Shown here: positions 1-8,413 of the stretch, piece after piece
Layout of the letters: each line of letters begins with the position of its first letter
Numbering within the stretch: position 1 is the stretch's first letter
Translations under genes and position numbers: made by a program
Source of the DNA: Lautropia sp.
GTDB lineage: Bacteria > Pseudomonadota > Gammaproteobacteria > Burkholderiales > Burkholderiaceae_E
Reading direction: 5' to 3'
Length of the DNA stretch: 34,527 nt
Assembly: GCA_030532425.1 (NCBI GenBank)
Contig: JAUNLD010000002.1
Location: 1-34,527 of the forward strand
Notes under the pieces: generated by a model
Told to the model about the DNA's origin: nothing
The model's input: the letters and a program-made list of their open reading frames with translations, nothing else
Database searches by the model: none

Positions 1-1553
1 GGGGTTGCAGCCGCCGGGGCCGGCCCTGCCCGGGGGGCCTCTGACGGGGCCGCATCGGGCAGCGGGGCGGGCGCCTCTGACTGTGCGGGCGGCTGGGAGC
101 CGGACTGGGTCGCCTCGGCTTCTGCCTGTGCGGCCACGGCGTTGGCCGTGGCCACGGCCGCGTGCGCAGCCTGGCTGGCGCTTTCGACCGCTTCGGTGGC
201 CACGGTCTGGGCCACGGCCACGGCTTCGGCGGCGATGGCCGCCGCCTCTTCGGCGCTCAGCTCGGGAGAGGCGGCCCCTTCAGGCGTGGCATCGGCCAGG
301 GGCGCATCGGCACGGGGGTCCATCTCCATGGCCACCGGCGAGAGCTGGCCCGACACCGGGTGGAAGGGCATGCGCTCTTCCTGTGGCACGGGGGCATCGT
401 TGCGGATGCGGTACCAGACGAACAGCCCCAGGGCCGCCGTCATCAGCGCCATGCTTTGCGGAAAGCCGCGGGCGCCCAGATGCTGCATGGCCAGGCCGCT
501 GACGAGCGGGCCGACCGCGGCCCCCGCACCGTGCAGCAGCAGCAGGCCGCGGGTGGCCTCCAGCGCTTCGTTGGCGGGAAAGCGGTCGGTGGTCTGGGCC
601 ACTGCCATGCCGTAGAGCGAAAACTGGAAGATGCCCAGCAGGAAGGCGACGGCGATGTAGTCGGCCGGGGTGGCGGCGCCATCGAGCAGCAGGTCGAGCG
701 TGCTCATGCCGGCCAGCGCCAGTGTGGCGCCGGCGGTGATGGCCAGCAGCACCTCGCGCCGGTCCTTGCTGTGGTCCGACAGCCAGCCAATGGGCCACTG
801 GGTGATGGCGCCGCCGATGATGGCGGCCGCGGTGAAGTTGGCAATCTCGACGTCACTGAAATTCAGGCCGCGGCCGTACAGGGCCGTGAGTGCCCAGAAC
901 GCGCCCTGTACCAGGCCCGAGCACAGCGCCCCGGCCACGCCCGAGGGCGTCCTGCTGGCCAGCGTGCGCATCGACAGGCTGGGGGTGGCGATCGGCAGAG
1001 GCTGGGGCACGGGCGTCAGCGCAATCGGCAACAGCCCCATGCTGAAGAGGATGGCGGCGATGACGAAGGATTCGAGTGCGCTCGCCCCATGGATGGTGAC
1101 GAGGTACTGGCCGGCTGCCACTGCGGCCAGGTTGACGATCATGTAGACCGCGAAGATGCTGCCCTGACTGCCGGGTGTGGACTGGCTGCGTTCGTTCAGC
1201 CAGCTTTCGATCACCATGTAGATGCCCATCAGCGACAGGCCGTTGAACACCCGCAGCACCAGCCAGGCCCACGGGTCGATGACCAGACCGAACGACAGCG
1301 TGAGTACCGCCGAGAGGGCAGCAAAGCTGGCAAAGGAGCGCACGTGCCCGACACGGCGGATCATGATCGGGCAGATCCAGGCGCCGGCCACGTAACCGGC
1401 GTAGTAGCCCGACATGATGAGACCGATCATGAAATTGCTGAAGCCTTCGGACACGCCCCGCAGGCCGATCAGCATGCCCAGCAGGCCCGAGCCGATCAGG
1501 AGCGTGCCCATGCCGATCAGGAGGGAGGAAATTGACCAGATCGAGCGCAGCAT
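1..1553 (-). CDS. MFS transporter, YcaD-like, with Ala-rich tail (3' end outside window)
   Basis: An open frame runs from an ATG at 1553 off the left edge (about 517 codons, no stop seen). The first ~385 residues are a chain of hydrophobic helices typical of a 12-helix major facilitator. Visible traits include an early Gly-rich segment, GYYAGYVAGAW, the cytoplasmic-loop-like RRVGHVRSF after helix 2, VIESWLNER, and a second-half loop GWLSDHSKDRREV. This arrangement resembles the YcaD family of inner-membrane MFS proteins, whose substrates are unknown. After YRIRND (about residue 384) the protein becomes a hydrophilic tail: a Pro/Glu stretch, then an Ala/Val/Glu-rich run, then Pro/Ala repeats continuing past the edge. 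The tail is unusual for the family. The start is not supported by a good ribosome site. It lies 92 bases downstream of the M16 peptidase on the same strand and may be cotranscribed. The fold is secure; substrate is unknown. Confidence 0.85.
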   Translation of the reverse strand, partial: MLRSIWSISSLLIGMGTLLIGSGLLGMLIGLRGVSEGFSNFMIGLIMSGYYAGYVAGAWICPIMIRRVGHVRSFASFAALSAVLTLSFGLVIDPWAWLVLRVFNGLSLMGIYMVIESWLNERSQSTPGSQGSIFAVYMIVNLAAVAAGQYLVTIHGASALESFVIAAILFSMGLLPIALTPVPQPLPIATPSLSMRTLASRTPSGVAGALCSGLVQGAFWALTALYGRGLNFSDVEIANFTAAAIIGGAITQWPIGWLSDHSKDRREVLLAITAGATLALAGMSTLDLLLDGAATPADYIAVAFLLGIFQFSLYGMAVAQTTDRFPANEALEATRGLLLLHGAGAAVGPLVSGLAMQHLGARGFPQSMALMTAALGLFVWYRIRNDAPVPQEERMPFHPVSGQLSPVAMEMDPRADAPLADATPEGAASPELSAEEAAAIAAEAVAVAQTVATEAVESASQAAHAAVATANAVAAQAEAEATQSGSQPPAQSEAPAPLPDAAPSEAPRAGPAPAAAT

Positions 1554-1645
1554 GATGGACGGGCGTAGGGCAGGTTGCGGGCGTGTGCCCGGATCGTGTC
1601 CGGATCATATCAAGGAGCGGGCAGCGTCCGTGGCCAGCAGGCACT

Positions 1646-4474
1646 TCATGGTTTTGGCGCAACACCTCCTGCGGTGCCGGCGGGCACCTCCTTGAAACTG
1701 CCGGCGCTGATCGTCAGCGATTTCTTGGGGTCAAACCACTTGCGCAGCGCGCCGTTGACATCTTCCAGCCGCAGCGCAGCCAGCCGGCCGTCGATGTCGA
1801 TCCAGCGCTGCATGGTGCTGCCCCAGTAGAGGTTGCTGGCCAGCAGGCCGGCGACGTTGGCCTCCCCCGTCAGGTACTGGCGGCGCAGATCCTGCAGGGC
1901 GCTGCGGGCCGAGTCGAGCTCTTCCTGCGTGAAACCCGTCTTCAGCACCTCGGTGATCTCCTCGCTCAGGGCCTGCTCCAGGCGTTGCAGATTGGCCGGG
2001 GCCAGGATCGCGCGGATGTTGATCATCGCATTGTCGGTGTCCCGTGCGGCCGACAGCGAGGCATAGGCGCCATAGCTGATGCTCTCCTTCTCGCGCAGAC
2101 GCTCGGACAGCCGCGTGCCGGGGGCGCCGCCGAGCAGGCGGATCGCCATCGACAGGGCCGGGTAATCGGGATGATCTTCAGACAGGGGGATGTTGCGGCC
2201 CTGGAAGAAGACGGCATTGGCCTTGTCGGGCACCTTCAGATACACCTGCCCGGTGGGCAGGCCGTGATAGGGCTTGGGGATGCGGGCGTAGGCCTGCGGG
2301 CTTTTCCAGTCACCCAGCAGCTTCTGCAGTTCGGCCTTCAGCGTCTCGGGCTGGAAATTGCCCACGGCCGTGAACTGGCCGTGCGAGGCACCGGCAAAGT
2401 CCTGCCAGAAGCGGGCCAGCCGTGCCGGCGTCTGGCGCTTCGCATCGGCGATCACCGTGTCCAGATCGCGGTGGTGGCGCGGATCGTCCTCGGGATAGGC
2501 GTGGAAGCGGGCGGCCAGCGCCTCGGACACCAGGGTGTCGGGCTGCTGGCGCTGGGCGGCGATGCCGGTCAGCAGCCGGTCCATCCGTTCGCGGAAGAGG
2601 TCGTCCGGGAACACCGGTTCACGGATGGCCTCGACCGCCAGCGCCAGCGCCGGTTGCAGGTTGGCGGCCGGCACGCTCAGGGCCAGCTTCAGGCCCTCGG
2701 CGTCGGCATTCACGTTCAGCTGGGCATCCAGTGTGCGCAGCTGGTCATCGAACTGTTGCTGGGGCAGGCGGCGGGTACCGGCCAGCAGCATCGTGCCAAT
2801 GCCGTCGGCCTCACGCCAGCGCCCCTTGAGGGTGTCGAGGCTGCCCCATTGCAGGTTCAGGTTGATGCTGACGCGATCACCCTTCACCTGCCGTGGCAAC
2901 AGCGCGTAATCCAGGCCGCTGGCCAGCTTGCCGGTCACCGTGCGCTCGCTGATGCTCTGAGGATCCAGCGCAAAATCGGCCTTGAAGGCTTCGCTCTGCT
3001 TCCACGGGTGATCCTTCAGCAGCGCCGCGATGTCGGGGCGGCTCGGCGCAGGCGCACGCACCGGTTCCGTCGTGGGCAGGTACCAGGCCAGCGTGCGGTT
3101 GTCGCGCACCAGCCAGCGCCTGCCGGCGGCACGGATCTCGTCCAGCGTCATCGTCTCGGCCCAGTCGGGCTGGGCAAAGAGCAGCCGCCAGTCGCCCTGG
3201 GCCACCGACTCGGTCAGGGCCATCGCCAGGGCCTCGGGGTCTTCCAGCATGCGCTGGATGCCGTTCTTCACATCCTGGCGGGTGCGGTCGAGCGATTCCT
3301 GCGTCAGGGGCAGCTCCTGCTCCAGCACCTGGCGCATCGTGTCCCACACCACCTTCTGCTTGCCCTCGTCGGCCAGCGTGGCAGCCAGCACCAGCATGCC
3401 GGGGTCGTACAGATCGGTGGTCGAGGCGCCCAGGCTCACCGCCTGGCCGGTCTTGACCAGCTTCTGGTAGAGCGGCCCGTCGGGTTCGCGGGTGAGCATG
3501 CCGGCCAGCATCGACAGCGCCACCGTGTCACGCTCGGCGCCGGCCGGTGTGTGATAGCCCGCCAGCAGCAGGGGCACCCCGCCGGTGCGGCGCAGCACCA
3601 CCTCGCGCTCGCCCTGCTGCACCGGGTCGAGCGTGTAGGGCACCGGCACCGGCGTGTCCGGCCGGTGGATGCCGCCAAAGGCCTTCACCACGGCCTCCAG
3701 GGTGGAGGGCACGTCCATCTGGCCGGTGATGATAAGCACGGCGTTGTCGGGCCGGTAATAGGTCTTGTAGAAGGCCTGCAGATTGGCGGGCGCCACCGCA
3801 TCCAGGTCCGACAGCGCCCCGATCACCGAGCGCCCGTAGGGATGGAAGCCGTAGGCCGTGTTCATCAGCTGCTGGTAAAGCACGGTGGCCGGGCGGTTCT
3901 CGCTGGCCTGCATCTCGTTGATGACCACCGGGCGCTCGCTTTTGAGCTTGCCGGCGTCGATGCGCACATTCGTCATCGTGTCGGCCAGCCAGCCCAGCAT
4001 CCAGTCGCGGGTGGCGTCGCTGGCATTGAACTGGCCAAAGTAGTTGGTGCGGTCGTACCAGGTGGTGCCGTTCCATTCGATGCCGCGCCGCGTCAGCTCC
4101 TTCTTGGGGTCGGGCGTCTTTTCGGTGCCCTTGAACAGCATGTGTTCCAGCAGGTGCGCCATGCCGGCCTCGCCCGGGCCCTCGTGCCGGCTGCCCACCC
4201 GGTAGGTGAGGTTGATGGTCATCGTCGGCCGCGATTCGTCCGGGGCCAGCAGCACGGTCAGGCCGTTGTCCAGCCGGTATTCGGTGACGCCATGGATGGC
4301 CTGGCCCACCTGCTGCACACCGGCCACACGCGGGGACGCCTGGGCCGCCGCCGGTGCGCTGGCCGGGGGCGTGCCCGCCGCTTGCGCCGGCACTTCGGTA
4401 CGGGCGTGCAGGGCCGGGGCATTCAGCCCCAGGGCCAGGCCGACCAGCAGGGCCAGCAGCGGCCGGGCCGGCAT
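1646..4474 (-). CDS. Periplasmic M16 (pitrilysin/insulinase) zinc metallopeptidase, two-domain
   Basis: Encodes about 942 residues from the ATG at 4474. I chose this start because it opens directly into a classic signal peptide (MPARPLLALLVGLALG, cleavage after ALHA near residue 24); the frame stays open to 4639 but that extension is Arg/Pro-rich. The inverted zinc motif HLLEH is at about residues 107-111 and the third ligand Glu is about 76 residues later (NEMQASENRP), exactly the M16 spacing, so the N-terminal half should be active. The C-terminal half repeats the M16 fold without the zinc motif (Arg/Tyr-containing LSERLREKESISYGAYA), as in full-length pitrilysin-like enzymes that clamp peptides between two halves. 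Inferred role: degradation of peptides in the periplasm. The MFS gene follows on the same strand. Substrate cannot be read from sequence. Confidence 0.92.
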   Translation of the reverse strand: MPARPLLALLVGLALGLNAPALHARTEVPAQAAGTPPASAPAAAQASPRVAGVQQVGQAIHGVTEYRLDNGLTVLLAPDESRPTMTINLTYRVGSRHEGPGEAGMAHLLEHMLFKGTEKTPDPKKELTRRGIEWNGTTWYDRTNYFGQFNASDATRDWMLGWLADTMTNVRIDAGKLKSERPVVINEMQASENRPATVLYQQLMNTAYGFHPYGRSVIGALSDLDAVAPANLQAFYKTYYRPDNAVLIITGQMDVPSTLEAVVKAFGGIHRPDTPVPVPYTLDPVQQGEREVVLRRTGGVPLLLAGYHTPAGAERDTVALSMLAGMLTREPDGPLYQKLVKTGQAVSLGASTTDLYDPGMLVLAATLADEGKQKVVWDTMRQVLEQELPLTQESLDRTRQDVKNGIQRMLEDPEALAMALTESVAQGDWRLLFAQPDWAETMTLDEIRAAGRRWLVRDNRTLAWYLPTTEPVRAPAPSRPDIAALLKDHPWKQSEAFKADFALDPQSISERTVTGKLASGLDYALLPRQVKGDRVSINLNLQWGSLDTLKGRWREADGIGTMLLAGTRRLPQQQFDDQLRTLDAQLNVNADAEGLKLALSVPAANLQPALALAVEAIREPVFPDDLFRERMDRLLTGIAAQRQQPDTLVSEALAARFHAYPEDDPRHHRDLDTVIADAKRQTPARLARFWQDFAGASHGQFTAVGNFQPETLKAELQKLLGDWKSPQAYARIPKPYHGLPTGQVYLKVPDKANAVFFQGRNIPLSEDHPDYPALSMAIRLLGGAPGTRLSERLREKESISYGAYASLSAARDTDNAMINIRAILAPANLQRLEQALSEEITEVLKTGFTQEELDSARSALQDLRRQYLTGEANVAGLLASNLYWGSTMQRWIDIDGRLAALRLEDVNGALRKWFDPKKSLTISAGSFKEVPAGTAGGVAPKP

Positions 4475-4855
4475 GGGCTGGCGGACGGCGTTCTGCAAGA
4501 AGGGCCGGGCCACGCGTTGGGCACCTGGCCGGGCGGCAGCCGGATGGCCGATGGCGCGGGCGCTGGCTGTAGCGTGGTCCGTGCGGGGCGCCGCAGTGCG
4601 CCGGGGTGACGAGGCAGAAGAAACAGGGCGGATGCGCATGAGGCGAAGGCAGGGCAGAGCCGTGAAAAAGGAAAAACTCTACCAGAGCGGCCGGGGCAAC
4701 AGTACCGTCCCCTTCCGTCTGGCATGTGGGGGTATTGAACGGCAGATGTTGCCGTGTGGATGACAGCGGCCGTGGGGCGGCTGGTCCCGCTGTCGTACGG
4801 GCTTTCATGGGGGCAACCCCCGGGAAAAATGTCCGCCTGCCGTGTGGGGGCGTGA
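4475..4855. other. Upstream region of the M16 peptidase gene, no supported gene
   Basis: About 380 bases between the chosen M16 start and the first recognisable downstream coding remnant. The minus-strand frame of the peptidase stays open to 4639, so a longer N-terminus cannot be excluded, but the extra residues look like translated GC-rich leader. A minus-strand TAGAGT-like -10 sits near 4680 with only a poor -35 match. I see no RNA gene here. Confidence 0.4.
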
Positions 4856-5302
4856 TTGTCACCCATGATTTTTGGCTGGATAGGATTCCCCGTGGCAGCG
4901 TTGCCTGGCGTCGTGACCTGCAAGGCCATCGACCCCGTCGTCCTCTCCGTCACCAGCACTGACCGTTTTGGTTGGTCGTCTCAAGGCGGCAACGTGTCGT
5001 TCAAACCGGAAGGCCTGCTTCAGCTCAATCCGTCGGTGGCGTTTGCCGTCAACGATCGTGTCACCTTGAGCGGAGGCTTGCAATGGCTGCGTCGCTCGGC
5101 TGCTCTTCCTGTTGTGGAGTATCACGCTGCCGGAGGTATTGCCGGGCTGTACGGCGGTGGATATGGTTATCTTGCAGCAGGCGGCCGTAGTCCGGTTGGG
5201 TTTCACCTCTGCGGCTCTTGGCGGCTGTGCGAGTGGGATTTTCCCCGGTTCGTGGATTTTTCAGTGCTGCCTTGGCTGTGGGAGGGGCTGCTTCAGGTGT
5301 GA
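4856..5302 (+). pseudogene. Decayed C-terminal fragment of an outer-membrane beta-barrel (MetA/transporter-like) protein
   Basis: The plus-strand frame contains a short stretch that reads like real protein: IDPVVLSVT, then FKPEGLLQLNPSVAFAVNDRVTLSGGLQW at about 4935-5090. The pattern DPVV... PG..l.LnpsvaFAvNDRvTLSgGlqW is typical of the last strands of a family of Phenol_MetA_deg-like outer-membrane barrels. There is no N-terminal body before it and no signal peptide. After residue ~80 the barrel pattern (GGGYGYLAAGG, then a FVDFSV-like end) is only partly recognisable and appears split between frames, suggesting frameshifts. I therefore read it as a gene remnant. The family assignment rests on motif memory only. 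The alternative is a chance open frame. Confidence 0.4.
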
Positions 5303-5394
5303 TTTCTGCCGTTCGCGAATGAGTTATAACCCATTGTCCAGTCTATGATTTTCCTGCCGGGTTTTTTGTCTCGACGGGCTTGGGTGCTAAGGGT

Positions 5395-5622
5395 ATGGTT
5401 CCGTCATTGTTTTTTCAGCGAGTTCTTTTTGTTTTTCTGGGCTTGTCGCTTGTCTTGATTGGTGCATGCCTTGTGGTGTGGTTTTCGGGGTTATTGGCAG
5501 ATATTTTTAATTTGATCCAGTGGTGGAGGCGGTTTTTTCTGATTTTCTTTGTGTCTGTATTTGTAAATAAAGGGGCTGGTTTTGCGATCAAGGCCTGGCG
5601 TTGCAAGTTTCAAGGCCGCTGA
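5395..5622 (+). CDS. Hypothetical small membrane protein in an AT-rich patch
   Basis: A 75-residue frame (ATG 5395; a TTG at 5380 would add five residues) with two strongly hydrophobic segments: FFQRVLFVFLGLSLVLIGACLVVWF and, after a short polar turn with WWRR, FFLIFFVSVFV. The end is basic (AIKAWRCKFQGR). No family is recognised. Base composition here drops to roughly 45% G+C with many T-runs, very unlike the flanking genes, which is compatible with recent acquisition or with decay of a non-coding stretch. The AAGGG before the ATG is too close to be a convincing ribosome site. It sits between the barrel remnant and the norB terminator. Small two-helix proteins in such patches can be immunity or toxin proteins, but nothing here proves it. 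Confidence 0.35.
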   Translation: MVPSLFFQRVLFVFLGLSLVLIGACLVVWFSGLLADIFNLIQWWRRFFLIFFVSVFVNKGAGFAIKAWRCKFQGR

Positions 5623-5641
5623 AACATGTCAATGGCCCCCC

Positions 5642-5668
5642 AAAAAAAAACGGCACCGGGGTGCCGTT
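5642..5668 (-). terminator. Rho-independent terminator of norB
   Basis: On the minus strand a 9-bp stem AACGGCACC/GGTGCCGTT (very short loop, or 7 bp with a 4-base loop) is followed by nine T residues (5650 down to 5642). It lies about 60 bases past the norB stop. A second perfect 9-bp hairpin GCCACGGGC/GCCCGTGGC (5679-5702) lies between it and norB and may stabilise the mRNA 3' end. Confidence 0.9.
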
Positions 5669-5730
5669 CAAGGGGAACGCCACGGGCGGGGGAGCCCGTG
5701 GCAGGGCCGTTGCCGGCCCCGTGTGCAGGA

Positions 5731-8016
5731 TCAGGCAGCCTGTGCGCCGGCAGCCTTGCCGCGCGGTGCCGGAGCGCCTTCCTTGTGTTGCAGGCCCAGA
5801 ATTACCTGCCAGGCAAAGGCGGCTGCACCGGCGATGAAGATCAGGTCACCGATGGTGCGCACCCAGCGCAGCGTGTGGATGATCGGCGTCTGCTCGACGA
5901 ACTCGGCGCTGCGGGCCCACCACAGACCGACGCTGATCGAGGCATGGGCCTGGATGATGCCGATCGGCAGCAGGCTGGTGAACAGCATCAGCGCCAGGCC
6001 GCCGTTCAGGCAGACGAAGCAGGTCATCATCAGCCGCTGGTTCAGCTCCAGCGACGGGCGGATGTAGCGCAGCACCATCAGCGTGAAGCCCAGCGCCAGG
6101 AAGCCATAGACCCCGAAGAGTGCGGCGTGGCCATGGTTGGGCGTGGTGTTCAGGCCCTGCAGGTAGTAGAGCGAGATCGGCGGGTTGATGAGGAAGCCGA
6201 AGACGCCGGCACCGACCATGTTCCAGAACGAAACGGCGATGAAGAACATCAGCGGCCAGCGCATCGGCTGCATCCACAGTGCCTTGTGCTGCACCGTCCA
6301 GTTCTCGAAGGCGTCATAGCCCAGCAGCACCAGCGGCACCACTTCCAGGGCCGAGAACATCGCACCCACGGCGGTGATCGGGGTGGTGGTGCCCGAGAAG
6401 TACAGGTGGTGGAAGGTGCCCGGGATGCCGCCGATCAGGAACAGCATGGCAGCGAGCAGGCTGGCGGTGGTGGCGGTGTGCTTGCTGACCACGCCCAGGT
6501 TGTAGAAGACGAAGGCAACCGAGCAGGTGGCGAACACTTCAAAGAAGCCTTCCACCCACAGGTGAACCACCCACCAGCGCCAGTATTCCATGATCGAGAT
6601 GTGGGTGTGCTCGCCATAGAACAGCGCAGGCGCATAGAACAGGCCGATGGCGGCCGCAGCCATCGTGAACAGCACCAGCAGGCTCTTGTCGCCGGGCTGG
6701 CGCAGGGCAGAGATGATGCCGCGCAGCATCAGGATCAGCCACAGCACCAGGCCGATGAACAGCGCAATCTGCCAGACGCGGCCGATCTCGACGAATTCAT
6801 AGCCCTGGTGGCCCAGCCAGAAGTTCAGGTGCGAGGCCATCCAGCCTTTCAGGGCCACGAACTGCCCCCCGAAGGAGCCGACCACAACCAGGATCAGCGC
6901 CCAGAACAGCACGTCGACGCCCAGTTTCTGAAAGGCCGGATCCTTGCCGCCGTTGATGATCGGCACCAGAAAGAGGCCCGCCGCCAGAAAGCCGGTGGCA
7001 ATCCAGAAGATGGAGGCCTGCACGTGCCAGGTGCGCACCAGCGTGTAGGGCAGCCAGTCGGCCACCGGGATGCCGTAGAACTCCTGCCCCTCGACGGTGT
7101 AGTGGGCGGTGAAGCCTCCCAGCAGCACCTGCACGAGGAAGAGGGCACCCACGACCAGCAGGTATTTGCCGAGCGCCTTCTGCGAGGGCGTCAGCTTGAT
7201 GAGCGTGAGGGGATCCTGCCTGGGGGCTTCGACCTCGATGTGCTGCTGATGGGTGAAGAAGGCCCAGATCCAGATGATGATGCCGATGCCGAAGATCAGC
7301 GTCACGACGGAGGCGATCGACCAGATCACGTTCTCGGCCGTGGGCTTGTTGCCGATCAGCGGCTCGTGCGGCCAGTTGTTCGTGTAGGTCACGTCCAGGC
7401 CGGGCCGGTTGGTCGAGGCGGCCCAGGCCGACCAGAAGAAGAAGGCGTTGAGCTTGGCACGCTGCACGGGGTCGGCCAGCGTGTTCTCCTTCATCGCATA
7501 GGCTTCACGCGTCTTCTTGTAGTCGGGATGATCGCTGAAGAGCTTGTCGTAGTAGGCCGCCACGGCCTCGATCGAAAGGACACGATCCGCCGGCAGCGTC
7601 ACCTTGCCGGTGGCGGGGTCATAGGTGTTGGTCCGGAAGGTTTTCGTCGAGTCGAAGCTCAACGTGGCCTGATCGCGCTCGGACAGCTCGTTGAAATTCT
7701 TGCCGTAGGTGCGCTGGGCCTGCTGGTCGAGCCAGCCGAGCACCTCACGGTGAATCCAGTCGGCCGTCCAGTCCGGTGCCTGGTAGGCACCATGCCCCCA
7801 GACGGAGCCGATCGACATGCCGCCGATGCCCTGCCAGGCACTCTGGCCGTCGTAGATGTCCTGCTCGGTGTAGATGACCTTGCCGTCTTCACTGACGAAG
7901 GCGGTGGGGATCGGCGGGCGTTCGTGGTAGACCTCTTTGCCGAAATAGCCGAGCACCGTGAACGCGCCGATCAGGATGAACGCAAGGATCACCCAAAGTC
8001 GCTTGTACTCTTTCAT
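5731..8016 (-). CDS. norB: Quinol-dependent nitric oxide reductase (qNor)
   Basis: Encodes 761 residues, the usual length of single-subunit qNor, which reduces two NO to N2O at a haem b3/non-haem iron centre in the inner membrane using quinol electrons. The start at 8016 gives the usual MKEYKRLWV opening with AGGGA eight bases upstream. Residues ~10-30 form TM1. A long periplasmic segment follows with IYDGQSAWQGIGGMSIGSVWGHGAY, the qNor-specific N-terminal part that replaces NorC. A helix bundle of about 13 more segments carries the core motifs: GEHTHISIMEYWRWWVVHLWVEG (catalytic-region His at about 485), FSGTTTPITAVGAMFSALEVVPL, and HGHAALFGVYGFLALGFTL. All key regions are intact. It is monocistronic with its own terminator, and the upstream FNR/Dnr box suggests induction by low oxygen or NO. 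Role: NO detoxification or denitrification; no other denitrification gene is in the window. Confidence 0.97.
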   Translation of the reverse strand: MKEYKRLWVILAFILIGAFTVLGYFGKEVYHERPPIPTAFVSEDGKVIYTEQDIYDGQSAWQGIGGMSIGSVWGHGAYQAPDWTADWIHREVLGWLDQQAQRTYGKNFNELSERDQATLSFDSTKTFRTNTYDPATGKVTLPADRVLSIEAVAAYYDKLFSDHPDYKKTREAYAMKENTLADPVQRAKLNAFFFWSAWAASTNRPGLDVTYTNNWPHEPLIGNKPTAENVIWSIASVVTLIFGIGIIIWIWAFFTHQQHIEVEAPRQDPLTLIKLTPSQKALGKYLLVVGALFLVQVLLGGFTAHYTVEGQEFYGIPVADWLPYTLVRTWHVQASIFWIATGFLAAGLFLVPIINGGKDPAFQKLGVDVLFWALILVVVGSFGGQFVALKGWMASHLNFWLGHQGYEFVEIGRVWQIALFIGLVLWLILMLRGIISALRQPGDKSLLVLFTMAAAAIGLFYAPALFYGEHTHISIMEYWRWWVVHLWVEGFFEVFATCSVAFVFYNLGVVSKHTATTASLLAAMLFLIGGIPGTFHHLYFSGTTTPITAVGAMFSALEVVPLVLLGYDAFENWTVQHKALWMQPMRWPLMFFIAVSFWNMVGAGVFGFLINPPISLYYLQGLNTTPNHGHAALFGVYGFLALGFTLMVLRYIRPSLELNQRLMMTCFVCLNGGLALMLFTSLLPIGIIQAHASISVGLWWARSAEFVEQTPIIHTLRWVRTIGDLIFIAGAAAFAWQVILGLQHKEGAPAPRGKAAGAQAA

Positions 8017-8185
8017 GTTGCACTGTCCCTGGATAATGTAAGGGGGTTGCGGACGTGGCCTGTGGCCGTGCAGGCGCATGCCTGGGGGCACCCGCCTGCG
8101 GGAGAGCCCCCCGCGGTGTCTTGCTGCGGCTGCGCGGTGGGCGGCAGCTTTGCCCGTCAAACCCGTGTGAAACACTCACAAATTC

Positions 8186-8228
8186 ATTGTGGCAGTCTGT
8201 ATCCGGGGCGTGATTGATGAATATCAAT
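8186..8228 (-). promoter_or_regulatory. FNR/Dnr-type box and -10 element for norB
   Basis: TTGAT-GAAT-ATCAA at 8214-8227, extended to ATTGAT...ATCAAT (8213-8228), is a perfect inverted half-site pair matching the CRP/FNR-superfamily consensus. Reading the minus strand, a CACAAT hexamer (8191-8186, 4/6 to TATAAT) lies where a -10 falls if the box is centred at -41.5, the class II activator position, giving a start near 8179 and a ~160-base leader. The regulator could be FNR, Dnr or Nnr; the sequence does not distinguish them. Confidence 0.8.
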
Positions 8229-8232
8229 CGCG

Positions 8233-8261
8233 TTTTCCGGATAAAAAATGCGACTGATAAT
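8233..8261 (+). promoter_or_regulatory. Possible sigma-70 promoter for the MOSC gene
   Basis: TTTTCC (8233-8238), 17 bases, then GATAAT (8256-8261; 5/6 to consensus). The -35 is poor. The start would lie near 8268, leaving a ~145-base leader to the GTG at 8414. The FNR box overlaps its upstream side, so the divergent genes could share regulation. Confidence 0.35.
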
Positions 8262-8413
8262 CAAATTCTTTTATGGGCTCGGGGATTCGGGGACTCTGGG
8301 ACTCTGGGGCTCATGATGCTTCGAGCCAGGGCCTGGCGGCAGCAGCGCCTGCCCGGGGAATGGGCGGCCATCGGTGCCTTCGCTATCATCGTGTCTTTGC
8401 AAAGGGGGCTGCC

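Noticed and set aside
1583-4609. 1008-residue plus-strand open frame antisense to the M16 peptidase
   Set aside because: Gln/His/Arg/Gly-rich shadow; the minus strand has the signal peptide and HxxEH motif.
5626-8217. 863-residue plus-strand open frame across norB
   Set aside because: Asp/His/Gln/Arg-rich mirror of norB with no domain.
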